A program made the translations under genes and the position numbers. Shown piece by piece: positions 24,152 to 33,029 of a DNA stretch of 64,000 bases. Positions within the stretch are counted from its first letter, which is position 1, and each line of letters starts with the position of its first letter. The notes beneath the pieces are model-generated. The model had not been told where the DNA came from, ran no database searches, and saw only the letters and a program-made list of their open reading frames with translations. Where the stretch lies: positions 1,997,314 to 2,061,313 of the forward strand of contig NZ_VFPD01000001.1 of the NCBI RefSeq assembly GCF_006716485.1. Reading direction: 5' to 3'. Source of the DNA: Chryseobacterium aquifrigidense (GTDB taxonomy: Bacteria; Bacteroidota; Bacteroidia; Flavobacteriales; Weeksellaceae).

Positions 24152-26404
24152 ATGAAATTTAAGATACTCTTAGCATTAGTTTTTGCCAATCTAATGCAGG
24201 CCCAGAAGTTTTACTTTCCGAAAACAGCGACAACAGATTCTGTCATTCTTGAAAAACAAATTCCGGAACTCGCTCTAAAGGTGATTACTGAACATCAGTC
24301 TTCTAAAAATAAACCGAAATCTACCGTCACATTTTTAGACAACCTGTTTCGTTTACAACTCGCTGCAAAAGATTATAAAAATTCTATTACAAGTTTAGCT
24401 GACTACCGTAAAGAATACGCAGATCATAATATGGCAGGGAACAAATCTCTTGCTTATGAAATCTACAGCATGGCCAAACAGATGGAAAAAGATAAAAAAA
24501 TCTCTTTTCCCAATGCCCTTCAGGCAGCATTTACTACAAAATATGAAAGCTACCCTGATCCGCTGATTGCCAAGATCGGGACCATTCTGGATGGTGATGT
24601 AAAGGAATATAAAAAATCTCTGAAAGCAGCTCTTGATAAGCAAAAAGATAAGGACAGTATAGATTATACTTCTGCTCTTGCTCTATGTAAAAATTATGTC
24701 AATTATAAAACTTATTCCAGCATCAAGCCTCAGGTTATGCAGCTGTTCAAAGTAAAGGAGCAGGAAAAATTCATCATCGAAAGCAAGAACCTTACCTTAA
24801 AAAACGGAACAACACTCACGATTACTGTTGTACGAAAAAAAGAAAATACATCTCCCCTTCCAGTTATTCTTACCAATAATATTTATGCAGGAGAACTTGT
24901 AGATGCAGGAATGGGAAAAAGAGCAGCAGTCTACAATTACGTAGGAGCTGTGGTTAATACGCGTGGAAAAAGAGGCAGTAATGACCCTAATAATCCATTT
25001 GAAGATGAAGCACAGGACCTTTATGAAGTCATAGACTGGGTAAGCAAACAACCGTGGAGCAACGGTAAAGTAGGAATGATAGGTGGAAGCTATTTAGGAT
25101 TCAGCCAATGGGCAGCAGCCAAAAAACTGCACCCGGCATTAAAGACCATTGTACCTCAGGTATCTGTAGGAATCGGGATAGATTATCCTGCTCAAAACAA
25201 TGTATTCATGAGCTATATGATGCAGTGGATCCGCTATGTTACCAATAATAAGCTGACTGACGAAGCAACCTTCACCAATTATCCGAAATGGGATTCTGTC
25301 AATACAACGTGGTACAAAAGTGGCAGGTCATTCAGAGCTCTGGATTCGATCAGCGGAAAGCCTAATAAAATTTTCCAAAGATGGCTGGATCATCCGGGTT
25401 ATGATAAATACTGGCAGAAAATGGTTCCTTATAAAAATGATTTTGCTAAAATAAATATTCCCGTTTTAACAACTACAGGCTATTATGATGCTGATCAGAT
25501 CGGAGCCATGTATTATTATAAACAACATCACAAATACAACAAAAACCCTAATCATTATTTAGTGATCGGACCATATGATCATGCAGGTGCTCAAAGTTAT
25601 GGGTACAACTATGTCTATGGTTCCGGAAGTATCCTCATAGATCCCGTAGCCAGAATAAGTATTGATGAGCTTGCATTTTCCTGGTTTGATTATATTCTGA
25701 AAGATGGCAAAAAGCCGGAACTTCTAAAGGATAAGGTCAATTTTCAGATTATGAACAGTAATACATGGAAACATGTTCCCGATCTTGATAAAATGCATTC
25801 TTCTACTCTTAAATTTTATCTTCAGGATCGTAAAGACGGTTCTTCGGCTTTTGAGAAACCCAAAACCGAACAATTTACCAAACAGACCATTGATTTTAAA
25901 GACAGAGATCCGAAATATCTTTACCATAAAGTAAGCAAACAGGACAGTGTAAATGTAACCCATTCTATTCATTTTGAAAGTGAAGTCCTGGACAGAGATA
26001 TTGTACTAAGCGGAAATTTATCCGGAGTATTCAATGTTTCTGTTAATAAGAAAGATTTTGATTCCAATACCTTATTATATCAGGTACAGCCGGATGGTAA
26101 GACATTTTTACTCTCTACGCATCTTACAAGGGCCAGCTATGCAAAAGACAATTCCAAACGTCATTTTCTTAAGCCTGGCAGAAAGGAGCAGATCCCGATC
26201 AAAAACTCATTCTTTATGAGCAAAAAAATAGAAAAGGGAAGCAAACTGGTATTATTGGTAGGGGTTAATAAAAGTAAAAGCTGGCAGGTCAACTATGGGA
26301 CAGGAAAAAATGTAAGTGATGAAACCATAAAAGATGCTGGTGAACCTCTGGAAATAAAATGGTACAATGACAGTTATGTAGAAATACCTCTTTATAAAGA
26401 TTAA
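24152..26404 (+). CDS. Secreted CocE/NonD-type S15 hydrolase, copy 2
   Basis: About 750 residues from the ATG at 24152, which starts a signal peptide (MKFKILLALVFANLMQAQ) nearly identical to that of the gene upstream; the frame extends to 24095 but those residues would precede the signal. Catalytic motifs match copy 1: GMIGGSYLGFSQ (Ser about 313), TTTGYYDADQIGA and GPYDHAG. The two proteins agree along their whole length, so they arose by tandem duplication; differences include the DDD/DAD stretch, a GSGSI insertion after NYVYG, and lysine changes across the surface. The gap between the genes is about 170 bp. Possibly the copies differ in substrate range. Confidence 0.92.
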   Translation: MKFKILLALVFANLMQAQKFYFPKTATTDSVILEKQIPELALKVITEHQSSKNKPKSTVTFLDNLFRLQLAAKDYKNSITSLADYRKEYADHNMAGNKSLAYEIYSMAKQMEKDKKISFPNALQAAFTTKYESYPDPLIAKIGTILDGDVKEYKKSLKAALDKQKDKDSIDYTSALALCKNYVNYKTYSSIKPQVMQLFKVKEQEKFIIESKNLTLKNGTTLTITVVRKKENTSPLPVILTNNIYAGELVDAGMGKRAAVYNYVGAVVNTRGKRGSNDPNNPFEDEAQDLYEVIDWVSKQPWSNGKVGMIGGSYLGFSQWAAAKKLHPALKTIVPQVSVGIGIDYPAQNNVFMSYMMQWIRYVTNNKLTDEATFTNYPKWDSVNTTWYKSGRSFRALDSISGKPNKIFQRWLDHPGYDKYWQKMVPYKNDFAKINIPVLTTTGYYDADQIGAMYYYKQHHKYNKNPNHYLVIGPYDHAGAQSYGYNYVYGSGSILIDPVARISIDELAFSWFDYILKDGKKPELLKDKVNFQIMNSNTWKHVPDLDKMHSSTLKFYLQDRKDGSSAFEKPKTEQFTKQTIDFKDRDPKYLYHKVSKQDSVNVTHSIHFESEVLDRDIVLSGNLSGVFNVSVNKKDFDSNTLLYQVQPDGKTFLLSTHLTRASYAKDNSKRHFLKPGRKEQIPIKNSFFMSKKIEKGSKLVLLVGVNKSKSWQVNYGTGKNVSDETIKDAGEPLEIKWYNDSYVEIPLYKD

Positions 26405-26471
26405 CATCCTTTGTTTGAGCATTTTTATTCAAATGTTCTTAACAACTGTTAACATCAAGATAAAAAATCAT

Positions 26472-26479
26472 TACATTTG
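26472..26479 (+). promoter_or_regulatory. TAnnTTTG -7 box of the permease gene
   Basis: TACATTTG matches the Bacteroidota -7 consensus and lies 30 bp before the start codon at 26509. Confidence 0.6.
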
Positions 26480-26508
26480 CTTTTTTTCAAATCAAATATA
26501 GTTATTGA

Positions 26509-28191
26509 ATGAGTCAACTTTTTAGAAGAAAAATCTATTCAGATACAGATACTTCAACTGGACTTTTAAGAGTCTTAGGTGTATGGGACATTGTATTTTT
26601 TGGTATTGCGGCTATCATTGGAGCTGGGAGTTTCAGCAGTTTGGGAGAAGCCGTTTTCAGAGGTGGCCCCGGTGTTATCCTTCTATATTTGATCTGCGGT
26701 TTTGCCTGTGGGTTTACCGCTTTATGCTATGCTGAATTTGCCAGCAGAATTCCAACCGCGGGTTCTGCCTATACGTATGCTTATGCTAGCTTCGGAGAGC
26801 TAATCGCATGGGTTATTGGCTGGGCTCTGATCATGGAATATTCTTTCGGAAATATTTATGTAGCCTTTTCCTGGTCGGATTATTTCACCAGTTTCTTAGG
26901 ACGCCTCGGAATGCATATTCCTGATTATCTGACCTGCAGCTATACTGAAGCCAGAAAAGCTGTTCAATATGGCTCAGAAAACAAAGAACTGCTAAATGCA
27001 TGGAAAACCGCTCCGTTAATCGGAAGTTTGAAATTCATTGTAGATATTCCGGCATTGGTTATCAATGGTTTAATTACATGGCTTTGTTACGTAGGAGTAA
27101 AAGAAAGTAAAAACTTCAATAACTCTTTAGTTATCTTAAAACTGGGAGTGATTCTATTGGTTATACTGGTTGGTTTTGCTTATATCAATACTGAAAACTG
27201 GACTCCTGTAAGTCCTGTAACCGGGACACCATCCTTCATGCCGAATGGTTTTGCGGGAGTAATGAGTGCCGTATCAGGAGTATTCTTCGCTTATATCGGA
27301 TTTGATGCTTTAAGTGTACTTTCTGAAGAGACCAAAGACCCACAAAAGACTTTACCAAAAGGAATGATCATCTCTCTTGTATTGTGTACAGTGATCTATA
27401 TTGCTTTAACACTGGTATTAACAGGAATGGTAGATTACAAAAAATTTGATGGTGTAGGAGATCCCCTTTCATTCATATTTGAAAAAACAAATGCTAATGT
27501 GGCCTGGATGGAACTTGTTGTATCCTTCGTTGCCATTGTTGCCATTACTACTGTACTATTGGTTTTCCAGATGGGACAGCCGAGAATCTGGTATGCTATG
27601 AGCCGTGACGGACTGATGCCTGCAAGGTTTCAAAAGGTACATCCAAAGTATAAAACGCCTTCATACGCAACTATTGTTACGGGAATTGTGGTAGGTATTC
27701 CTATCCTGTTTACAGATAAAACGTTCATCCTTGATTTTACAAGTATCGGAACTATTTTTGCCTTTGTACTGGTATGTGCCGGAGTGCTGATGCTTCCTGC
27801 AAAAGAAAAGATTAAGGGCAGATTCCACCTTCCTTATGTGAATGGTAAAATCATTTTTCCTGTTATTTTCATTGGTAGTTTATTGGTTTTCTACAAATGG
27901 CAGCCAGAGTTTTTTGACAATCTGATGAACTGGTCAGATCCTAAAGAAGGAGAATTCAGGGCTTCTATTTTCTTCTTTATTATCATCAACCTGATTCTAT
28001 GTGTAGTAGCTTTTATCAAGAATTTATCATTAATTCCATTGATCGGATTAAGTTCATGTCTGTACCTTCTTACAGGAATGAGCCATGAAAACTGGTTTTG
28101 GTTCGGAATGTGGTTCCTTGTGGGTATGGTTATTTATTTCTGCTATGGATATAAAAACAGTAAACTTGGAAAAGAACTAAAGAATAGCTAA
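26509..28191 (+). CDS. APC superfamily amino-acid permease
   Basis: A 560-residue inner-membrane transporter with about 12-14 spans. The first span holds the substrate-binding glycines (AAIIGAGSF), the second the PG of RGGPGVILLYLICG, and the loop after span 2 has LCYAEFASRIPTAGSAYTYAY, all typical of the APC family; the overall length and the SEETKDPQKTLPKGM stretch fit the cationic amino-acid transporter/YfnA branch. It imports amino acids with protons or by exchange. It follows two secreted peptidase-like genes and has its own promoter box (26472-26479). A 14-bp inverted repeat follows the stop. Confidence 0.93.
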   Translation: MSQLFRRKIYSDTDTSTGLLRVLGVWDIVFFGIAAIIGAGSFSSLGEAVFRGGPGVILLYLICGFACGFTALCYAEFASRIPTAGSAYTYAYASFGELIAWVIGWALIMEYSFGNIYVAFSWSDYFTSFLGRLGMHIPDYLTCSYTEARKAVQYGSENKELLNAWKTAPLIGSLKFIVDIPALVINGLITWLCYVGVKESKNFNNSLVILKLGVILLVILVGFAYINTENWTPVSPVTGTPSFMPNGFAGVMSAVSGVFFAYIGFDALSVLSEETKDPQKTLPKGMIISLVLCTVIYIALTLVLTGMVDYKKFDGVGDPLSFIFEKTNANVAWMELVVSFVAIVAITTVLLVFQMGQPRIWYAMSRDGLMPARFQKVHPKYKTPSYATIVTGIVVGIPILFTDKTFILDFTSIGTIFAFVLVCAGVLMLPAKEKIKGRFHLPYVNGKIIFPVIFIGSLLVFYKWQPEFFDNLMNWSDPKEGEFRASIFFFIIINLILCVVAFIKNLSLIPLIGLSSCLYLLTGMSHENWFWFGMWFLVGMVIYFCYGYKNSKLGKELKNS

Positions 28192-28211
28192 GAAAGCAAC
28201 TAAATAGTTAC

Positions 28212-28275
28212 AAAAGGGCAAAATAGCAAAGACGTTAAACCTGAGGGAAAGACTGATTTGTTATTTTGCCCTTTT
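28212..28275 (+). terminator. Long-loop inverted repeat, likely terminator of the permease gene
   Basis: AAAAGGGCAAAATA (28212-28225) is perfectly repeated inverted at 28262-28275, and pairing goes on after one mismatch (CAAA/TTTG). A TACTTTTTAA tail follows. Confidence 0.65.
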
Positions 28276-28348
28276 ACTTTTTAATTCTTTGATGAAAATC
28301 GGCAGAATTATTGCTTTACCACCAGGAGAATCAATAAACTAGACCGCC

Positions 28349-28687
28349 ATGACTGAAAGAATCAGAACATACAGAGAATTTTACCAGTTTTATCTTACTG
28401 AACACAGTAAAACAGGAACCCGCATATTCCATTTTATAGGAACATTTCTCGTATTTTTCGTTATAGGGTATGTCATCAGTTCCGGAAAGGAGCGATTTCT
28501 ATGGTACATCCCGATTGTAGGCTATGGATTTGCCTGGTTCAGTCATGCTGTGATTGAGAGAAATAAACCGGCTACTTTTAAATATCCTTTATGGTCTTTA
28601 ATTTCAGATTTCAGACTGTTTTTTGAGCTGCTGATCGGTAAGCAGAAATTCTTTACGTCCAATAATCAGCCTCAAAAGCAGGAATAG
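28349..28687 (+). CDS. DUF962 (Mpo1-like) membrane protein
   Basis: A 112-residue protein with the DUF962 core: YREFYQFYLTEHSKTGTRIFHFIGT at the start, a membrane span, then YGFAWFSHAVIERNKPATFKYPLWSLISDF. The conserved His residues (H19, the HF pair at 27, SH in the second motif) correspond to those that bind iron in yeast Mpo1, a 2-hydroxy fatty acid dioxygenase. Two or three short spans place it in the membrane. It stands apart from the permease by 157 bp. Family firm; whether it has dioxygenase activity in bacteria is not certain. Confidence 0.9.
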   Translation: MTERIRTYREFYQFYLTEHSKTGTRIFHFIGTFLVFFVIGYVISSGKERFLWYIPIVGYGFAWFSHAVIERNKPATFKYPLWSLISDFRLFFELLIGKQKFFTSNNQPQKQE

Positions 28688-29027
28688 CCTTGAGTTTCTT
28701 TTCTTTTTTTAGTTTTGAAGACGCAGAGAATTCCGACTTCGCACAATGTGAGATTTTCAGCAAATGATGATATGATTTTTCTCGTAGATTGTGGAGATTT
28801 CGCAGATTTTTTTAATAATATCTGCCTGGTTTTCAAGAGCTGTAGAGGATATTAAAGTTTAGATTCCTTGCTCTGCCCGGAATGATAAAACAGAGTTTTG
28901 AAATTTTATCAGAGATAAAATCTTTGCGCCTTAAAAGCATTCCTTCTAATAATAATCGCGCCTTTACGTTTTCCAACCTTTACTTTTTGATTGAGATTGC
29001 TTCACCTTCGGTTCTCAATGACTATAA
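28688..29027. repeat. Intergenic region made of interspersed repeats
   Basis: About 340 bp without a gene. It includes an ATTTTATC..GATAAAAT palindrome (about 28897-28922), a GCGCCTT...CGTTTTCCAACC block (about 28926-28978) that is the reverse of the block in the 53.6-kb array, and the palindrome family copy at 28993-29022. Short CGCAGATTTTT stretches precede. Confidence 0.7.
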
Positions 29028-29486
29028 TTAAGTAGGGTTTTGTTTGTTTGGGTGGAGCTTCTTCCCTATCATATATCCTATTGAAGGCAGAATAAATGAC
29101 AGTACAACAGGAAATAACAATGCTATGCCTGAGCCCTCAAGAATAACTGTTAAAGGAAAAAGATAGCCATTATAAATGATGAACCCCAATGTAAAAAGAA
29201 AACTGTCACTGTTGCTCGTAGAAAGAATATTAAAATCGCTTCCAAAATGATCAAACAATCCCGAGCAGACGAATAAGAACACATTCACGAAAAACATCCA
29301 CAGAGCAGTTCTGTAGATCATTCCCTTTTTTGCATTCAGATATCCGGCGAAGATCAGAAACAGAGATAATATTCCGGAAACGATATAATCCAGTCCTGAG
29401 ACATCAACTTCACTTCCCGTTCTTCCAAAGAAATACATGGCATACAATATCAGATTCACGAGATAGATGACCGTTACATAATTCAT
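29028..29486 (-). CDS. Four-span membrane protein of unknown function
   Basis: A 152-residue hydrophobic protein with about four membrane spans (about residues 3-19, 33-52, 60-76, 100-140 containing one or two) and a short basic C-terminus (KKLHPNKQNPT). No motif is recognised. It lies 25 bp after the stop of an exported small protein (29512-29970) and may share its transcript. The ATG at 29486 is the first in frame. Nothing further can be said. Confidence 0.7.
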   Translation of the reverse strand: MNYVTVIYLVNLILYAMYFFGRTGSEVDVSGLDYIVSGILSLFLIFAGYLNAKKGMIYRTALWMFFVNVFLFVCSGLFDHFGSDFNILSTSNSDSFLFTLGFIIYNGYLFPLTVILEGSGIALLFPVVLSFILPSIGYMIGKKLHPNKQNPT

Positions 29487-29511
29487 AAGTCAAAAAATTT
29501 TGTGTTTACGG

Positions 29512-29970
29512 TTAATATTGTTTTTCAAGTATATCGTAATGAACTGTGTTTGCAATTTTTTCAGCGAATGTATCTCCATTTACTTTTTTCCGTTCAGGAA
29601 TATAGCTTGAAAAGGTTATAGTATCATCTTTATTGATTGTTACTTCCACTTCTTCAAGGATATTCTGCTCATCTGCATAAAACTGGATTCTGTTTTCTAC
29701 AATCCTCCAAAAAGAAAGTCTGGGTTCGGAAGGGCTGCAATCCCCTGTTATTCCTTCCACATAATTATAAATGGCAAAACCATCTTCTCTGATGGCATAA
29801 TTTCTCATCAGACGGCAATTATCAAATTGTTTTACTACTTTCTTTTTATTTTCATAAAATCCCGCTTCCTTCAGTTTCCAGAATCCTGTAACATTTTCTT
29901 TGGTTAATTTTTGAGCACTGACCATAGAAACGGTCATAAAAGAAGCAAGAAAAAATATCCTATACATCAA
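29512..29970 (-). CDS. Small exported protein, lipocalin-like layout, unknown function
   Basis: A 152-residue protein with a signal peptide (residues 1-19, ends MVSA). The mature part starts QKLTKENVTGFWKLKEAGFYEN and continues in alternating strands (CRLMRNYAIREDGFAIYNYV, RLSFWRIVENRIQFYADEQ, EVEVTINKDDTITFSSYI), a GxW start followed by a beta-barrel pattern like the lipocalin-type proteins common in flavobacteria. It has two Cys that may form a disulphide. Function unknown. Confidence 0.72.
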   Translation of the reverse strand: MMYRIFFLASFMTVSMVSAQKLTKENVTGFWKLKEAGFYENKKKVVKQFDNCRLMRNYAIREDGFAIYNYVEGITGDCSPSEPRLSFWRIVENRIQFYADEQNILEEVEVTINKDDTITFSSYIPERKKVNGDTFAEKIANTVHYDILEKQY

Positions 29971-30011
29971 TGAATTTGTGTTTTTTTATTTTAAATGATA
30001 TCATAATGAGT

Positions 30012-30048
30012 GAGTATCTTCGGGCGGCTTCGCCGCCCGAAGATACTC
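30012..30048. terminator. Perfect 17-bp hairpin with 3-nt loop
   Basis: GAGTATCTTCGGGCGGC (30012-30028) and its exact inverse (30032-30048) around TTC. Very GC-rich for this DNA. It sits 50 bp after the stop of the gene at 30099; no T-run follows, so it may act as an RNA-stabilising stem or a factor-dependent terminator. Confidence 0.7.
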
Positions 30049-30098
30049 TAAGCTTTAAACCTTAAACCTTGAACCCTTAAATTTAAACTTAAAGAATT

Positions 30099-32120
30099 CT
30101 ATTTGAATTTCTTCTTAAAGCTGAATTTAAGCATATTCATAAGTCCTGGTTCAATGATGTCAATTCCCAGTCCGAAATTACTATCTGCAACGGTATGATG
30201 GTCTGTTCTGAACTTTTCAAACTCACTTTGCGGAATTTCAATATTGATCAGAGGATTGTATTCAATGTATACACTTGCCCCATTTTTGTTTACTTTTTTT
30301 CGGCTTTTATAGTCAAAATACGGGTTGGATATCGTACTTTCCTGAACCGTATATTTCTCTTCAACATCAATTTTCTGGTCCGTCTGCAAATTGATTTCAT
30401 ATTTTTCACTGTCGAAATTATGCCAGAAAGGCAAATCTTTATGAATGAAATCTCTAGCACTCGCCTTTACAACATTTCGGTCAAAGTACATCAGAAAACG
30501 GTTTTTCTGCGGATCCACAAAATAAGGATTCTCAATAGTTGCAGTATATTGAATCTTCACCTCATTCAGCCTCTTGTCATCACTTACTACATCAATAGCG
30601 GCATCTTTGAATACGTTTCTTACATCAGTACCATTACGGTCACCTGAATAATTAAGCGCATAAAAGAGGAAACTGTTCCAGCTGTCTATGATTTCTCTTT
30701 TGTTGGTACTTTTAAAATACCTTCTCATTGCATTGGCTCTGTTTCCTTTGTAAGTTGTTGACAGAGTAAGTTTTCCGGTATTGCCCTGTGCGGTTAAATC
30801 GACTCTTTCATTAATGCAGAAATAAGGGAATTTATAAGATTTCCTTACCTGAAGCTCCTGATCCTTCTTCACTTCGAGATAATGCATAAAATAGATAAAT
30901 CCTCTGTTTTCGATCAATCCGAATTCATCACGGATGGTTGCGTCAATAAAGTATTCTTCACCTTTATAATTCACTTTTACCACAACATGATTGAAACTTA
31001 ACAGTGATGGCAGATAATATTTAATATAATAATCCGTATTAAAATTTACCAGCACTACAGATGCATCTACTCCTATATAATCAAGGATCACCTTCAATAA
31101 AACCGACTTTGCCTTGCAATCTCCCTGTTTATTTTCATAGGTTACTGATGGCTCCTGTGGCTTATGACCATTCATTTCATCCGCATTGAACACATAATAA
31201 ATATGGTTCTGTACATATTCTATGGCAAACTGTAGTTTTTCATCCTGATCAGCAATGGCATCCAGTTTTTCAACCAGATTCGGAGCAAAATCCTGCAAAG
31301 AAGATTTATTAAAAATCTCCTCATAGAAAGGGACAATATAGTTGGAAAGGTCTTTCCAGTTGCTTTCTGTAGCAAAGTCTACATAAGGAAAAATTTCACG
31401 TCCGGAATCCACAGGATTAATATAGTTTTCTTCTTCAATGACAAATCTGTCTCCTTTTTTCAGATGGTTTATCTCCGGCTCAAGAACATTTCCCTGTTCA
31501 TCTCTGAAAAATGTCTTTTTGTAGGCAATAGTCTGTTCACGTTCGTTGATGAATGTAAATTTAAAACTGCCATACGCCCAATAATTATCAGGACTTACCC
31601 AGACATATTTTGAAAATTCCTTTCTCAGAAAATCGCGGTCTGTAAATTCTTTGATCCTTGAATCTTCCAAGATCAGAACATCATACAGCCTGAGATCTTT
31701 GATGGTAATATTGATTTTTTTATTACTGCTCAAAACTCCTCCGCTGCTCTGATTTTCACTGTCAAGAACCTTAATTTTCGTATCCGGAATCTTATCTATC
31801 AGTACTCCGTCTCTCAACACGCTGATTCTGTGAATCTGATAGACTTCATTTTCCTCCACAATCACATCAGAAACAGATGCTCTCTCCAGATTTCCAGGCT
31901 CGTTCAGAGTATACGCCATGCAGACATACTCACTGTTTTCCGTATTGCTTGTATAGTATTTTTTGTCTAAAAAATAGCAGTAATCCCGGCCTTCATCAAT
32001 TTGTCTTTTGGCAAATTCGGAATCTTTGATGCGGTTTTTTATTTCCTCATCCCCAATATTTCCTGCCCACATTTCAGGTTTTTGAATCCTGTAATTTTCA
32101 ACTTGCATTTGATTATCCAT
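30099..32120 (-). CDS. DUF3857/transglutaminase-like domain protein
   Basis: About 673 residues from the ATG at 32120 (MDNQMQVENYRIQKPEMW); the frame extends to 32165 but the extra residues look like leader. The first about 270 residues fit DUF3857, the central part is a transglutaminase-like core with catalytic Cys in QGDCKAKSVLL, His in LSFNHVVVKV and Asp in YFIDATIRDEFG, and the C-terminal about 200 residues form a beta-rich domain. No clear signal peptide is present with this start, which is odd for a family usually exported. Such proteins are thought to cut or cross-link peptides at the cell surface. Neighbours give no clue. Confidence 0.85.
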   Translation of the reverse strand: MDNQMQVENYRIQKPEMWAGNIGDEEIKNRIKDSEFAKRQIDEGRDYCYFLDKKYYTSNTENSEYVCMAYTLNEPGNLERASVSDVIVEENEVYQIHRISVLRDGVLIDKIPDTKIKVLDSENQSSGGVLSSNKKINITIKDLRLYDVLILEDSRIKEFTDRDFLRKEFSKYVWVSPDNYWAYGSFKFTFINEREQTIAYKKTFFRDEQGNVLEPEINHLKKGDRFVIEEENYINPVDSGREIFPYVDFATESNWKDLSNYIVPFYEEIFNKSSLQDFAPNLVEKLDAIADQDEKLQFAIEYVQNHIYYVFNADEMNGHKPQEPSVTYENKQGDCKAKSVLLKVILDYIGVDASVVLVNFNTDYYIKYYLPSLLSFNHVVVKVNYKGEEYFIDATIRDEFGLIENRGFIYFMHYLEVKKDQELQVRKSYKFPYFCINERVDLTAQGNTGKLTLSTTYKGNRANAMRRYFKSTNKREIIDSWNSFLFYALNYSGDRNGTDVRNVFKDAAIDVVSDDKRLNEVKIQYTATIENPYFVDPQKNRFLMYFDRNVVKASARDFIHKDLPFWHNFDSEKYEINLQTDQKIDVEEKYTVQESTISNPYFDYKSRKKVNKNGASVYIEYNPLINIEIPQSEFEKFRTDHHTVADSNFGLGIDIIEPGLMNMLKFSFKKKFK

Positions 32121-32263
32121 ATTTATTATAAGAATTAATTTGTGGTTAGTGTTTAAGAAATTCAAATTAAATAATTAAAAAAGTAAAAAACAATAGCAGA
32201 AGTACTACAAATTAAGGATTTTTTTCGGCATAGTAATTGCGAGGTATGGGGAAAATCAAGTTT

Positions 32264-32878
32264 ATGAAAAGTATAGCAACAATTCTAAAAGGGGCAGCAC
32301 CCGCATTAGCATTATTCGCAATGACGCAATGTACAACCACAGCCAATGCATCAGCAGGTGATGAAAAAACCTTCATCGTAGGACCACAAACAGCAGATTG
32401 TACAGGCGTAGCTCCTATGAAATGTCTGCAGGTAAAAGAAAACACTTCCGGAAACTGGACGAATTTCTACAGCAATATCGAAGGATTTACTTATGAACCG
32501 GGATATGAATATGTTTTAAAGGTAAAAACAGAAAAAATTGCCAATCCTCCAGCCGATGGATCTTCTATAAAATACACTTTGGTAAAGCAGGTTTCTAAAA
32601 CAAAAAAAACTGAAATGGCAGCCAATGAAAAAACCATTATCGTAGGACCACAAACGGTAGACTGCTCTGCCGGAGCCGGCCGTATGAAATGTATGCAGGT
32701 AAAAGAAAGTGCATCTGAAAGCTGGACCAATTTCTACAGCAATATTGAAGGCTTCACTTACGAGCCGGGTTACGAATATGTTTTAAAAGTAAAAACAGAA
32801 AAAATTGAGAATCCGCCGGCAGATGCATCTTCAGTCAAATATACACTGATAGAACAGGTTTCTAAAACGAAGAAATAA
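32264..32878 (+). CDS. Lipoprotein with two tandem DUF4377 domains
   Basis: About 204 residues from the ATG at 32264, which opens a lipobox signal (ALALFAMTQC). The mature protein consists of two nearly identical domains of about 80 residues, each with ..VGPQT.DC...MKC.QVKE, W.NFYSNIEGFTYEPGYEYVLKVKTEKI and NPPAD.SS.KYTL..QVSKTKK; this is the DUF4377 pattern with its conserved Cys pair. Family members mostly have one copy, often beside META or heat-shock-type domains. The second copy begins after a MAANEKT linker. A strong terminator follows. The frame extends upstream to 32237 without need. Confidence 0.9.
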   Translation: MKSIATILKGAAPALALFAMTQCTTTANASAGDEKTFIVGPQTADCTGVAPMKCLQVKENTSGNWTNFYSNIEGFTYEPGYEYVLKVKTEKIANPPADGSSIKYTLVKQVSKTKKTEMAANEKTIIVGPQTVDCSAGAGRMKCMQVKESASESWTNFYSNIEGFTYEPGYEYVLKVKTEKIENPPADASSVKYTLIEQVSKTKK

Positions 32879-32884
32879 TACATA

Positions 32885-32920
32885 AAAAACGCTTCTGAAA
32901 ATTCAGAAGCGTTTTTATTT
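32885..32920 (+). terminator. Rho-independent terminator after DUF4377 gene
   Basis: Stem AAAAACGCTTCTGAA / TTCAGAAGCGTTTTT with an AA loop (32885-32916), then TATTTT; symmetrical, so it can also stop minus-strand transcription. Confidence 0.9.
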
Positions 32921-33029
32921 TGCCGGAGGCTGGAAGAATGAAGTCAGAAGTACTTTTGGACGATCAGGAAAAAACAGCAAATGATTCATCTCTAATTATC
33001 TATTCCTTTCTTCTTACTTCCCGTGTATC

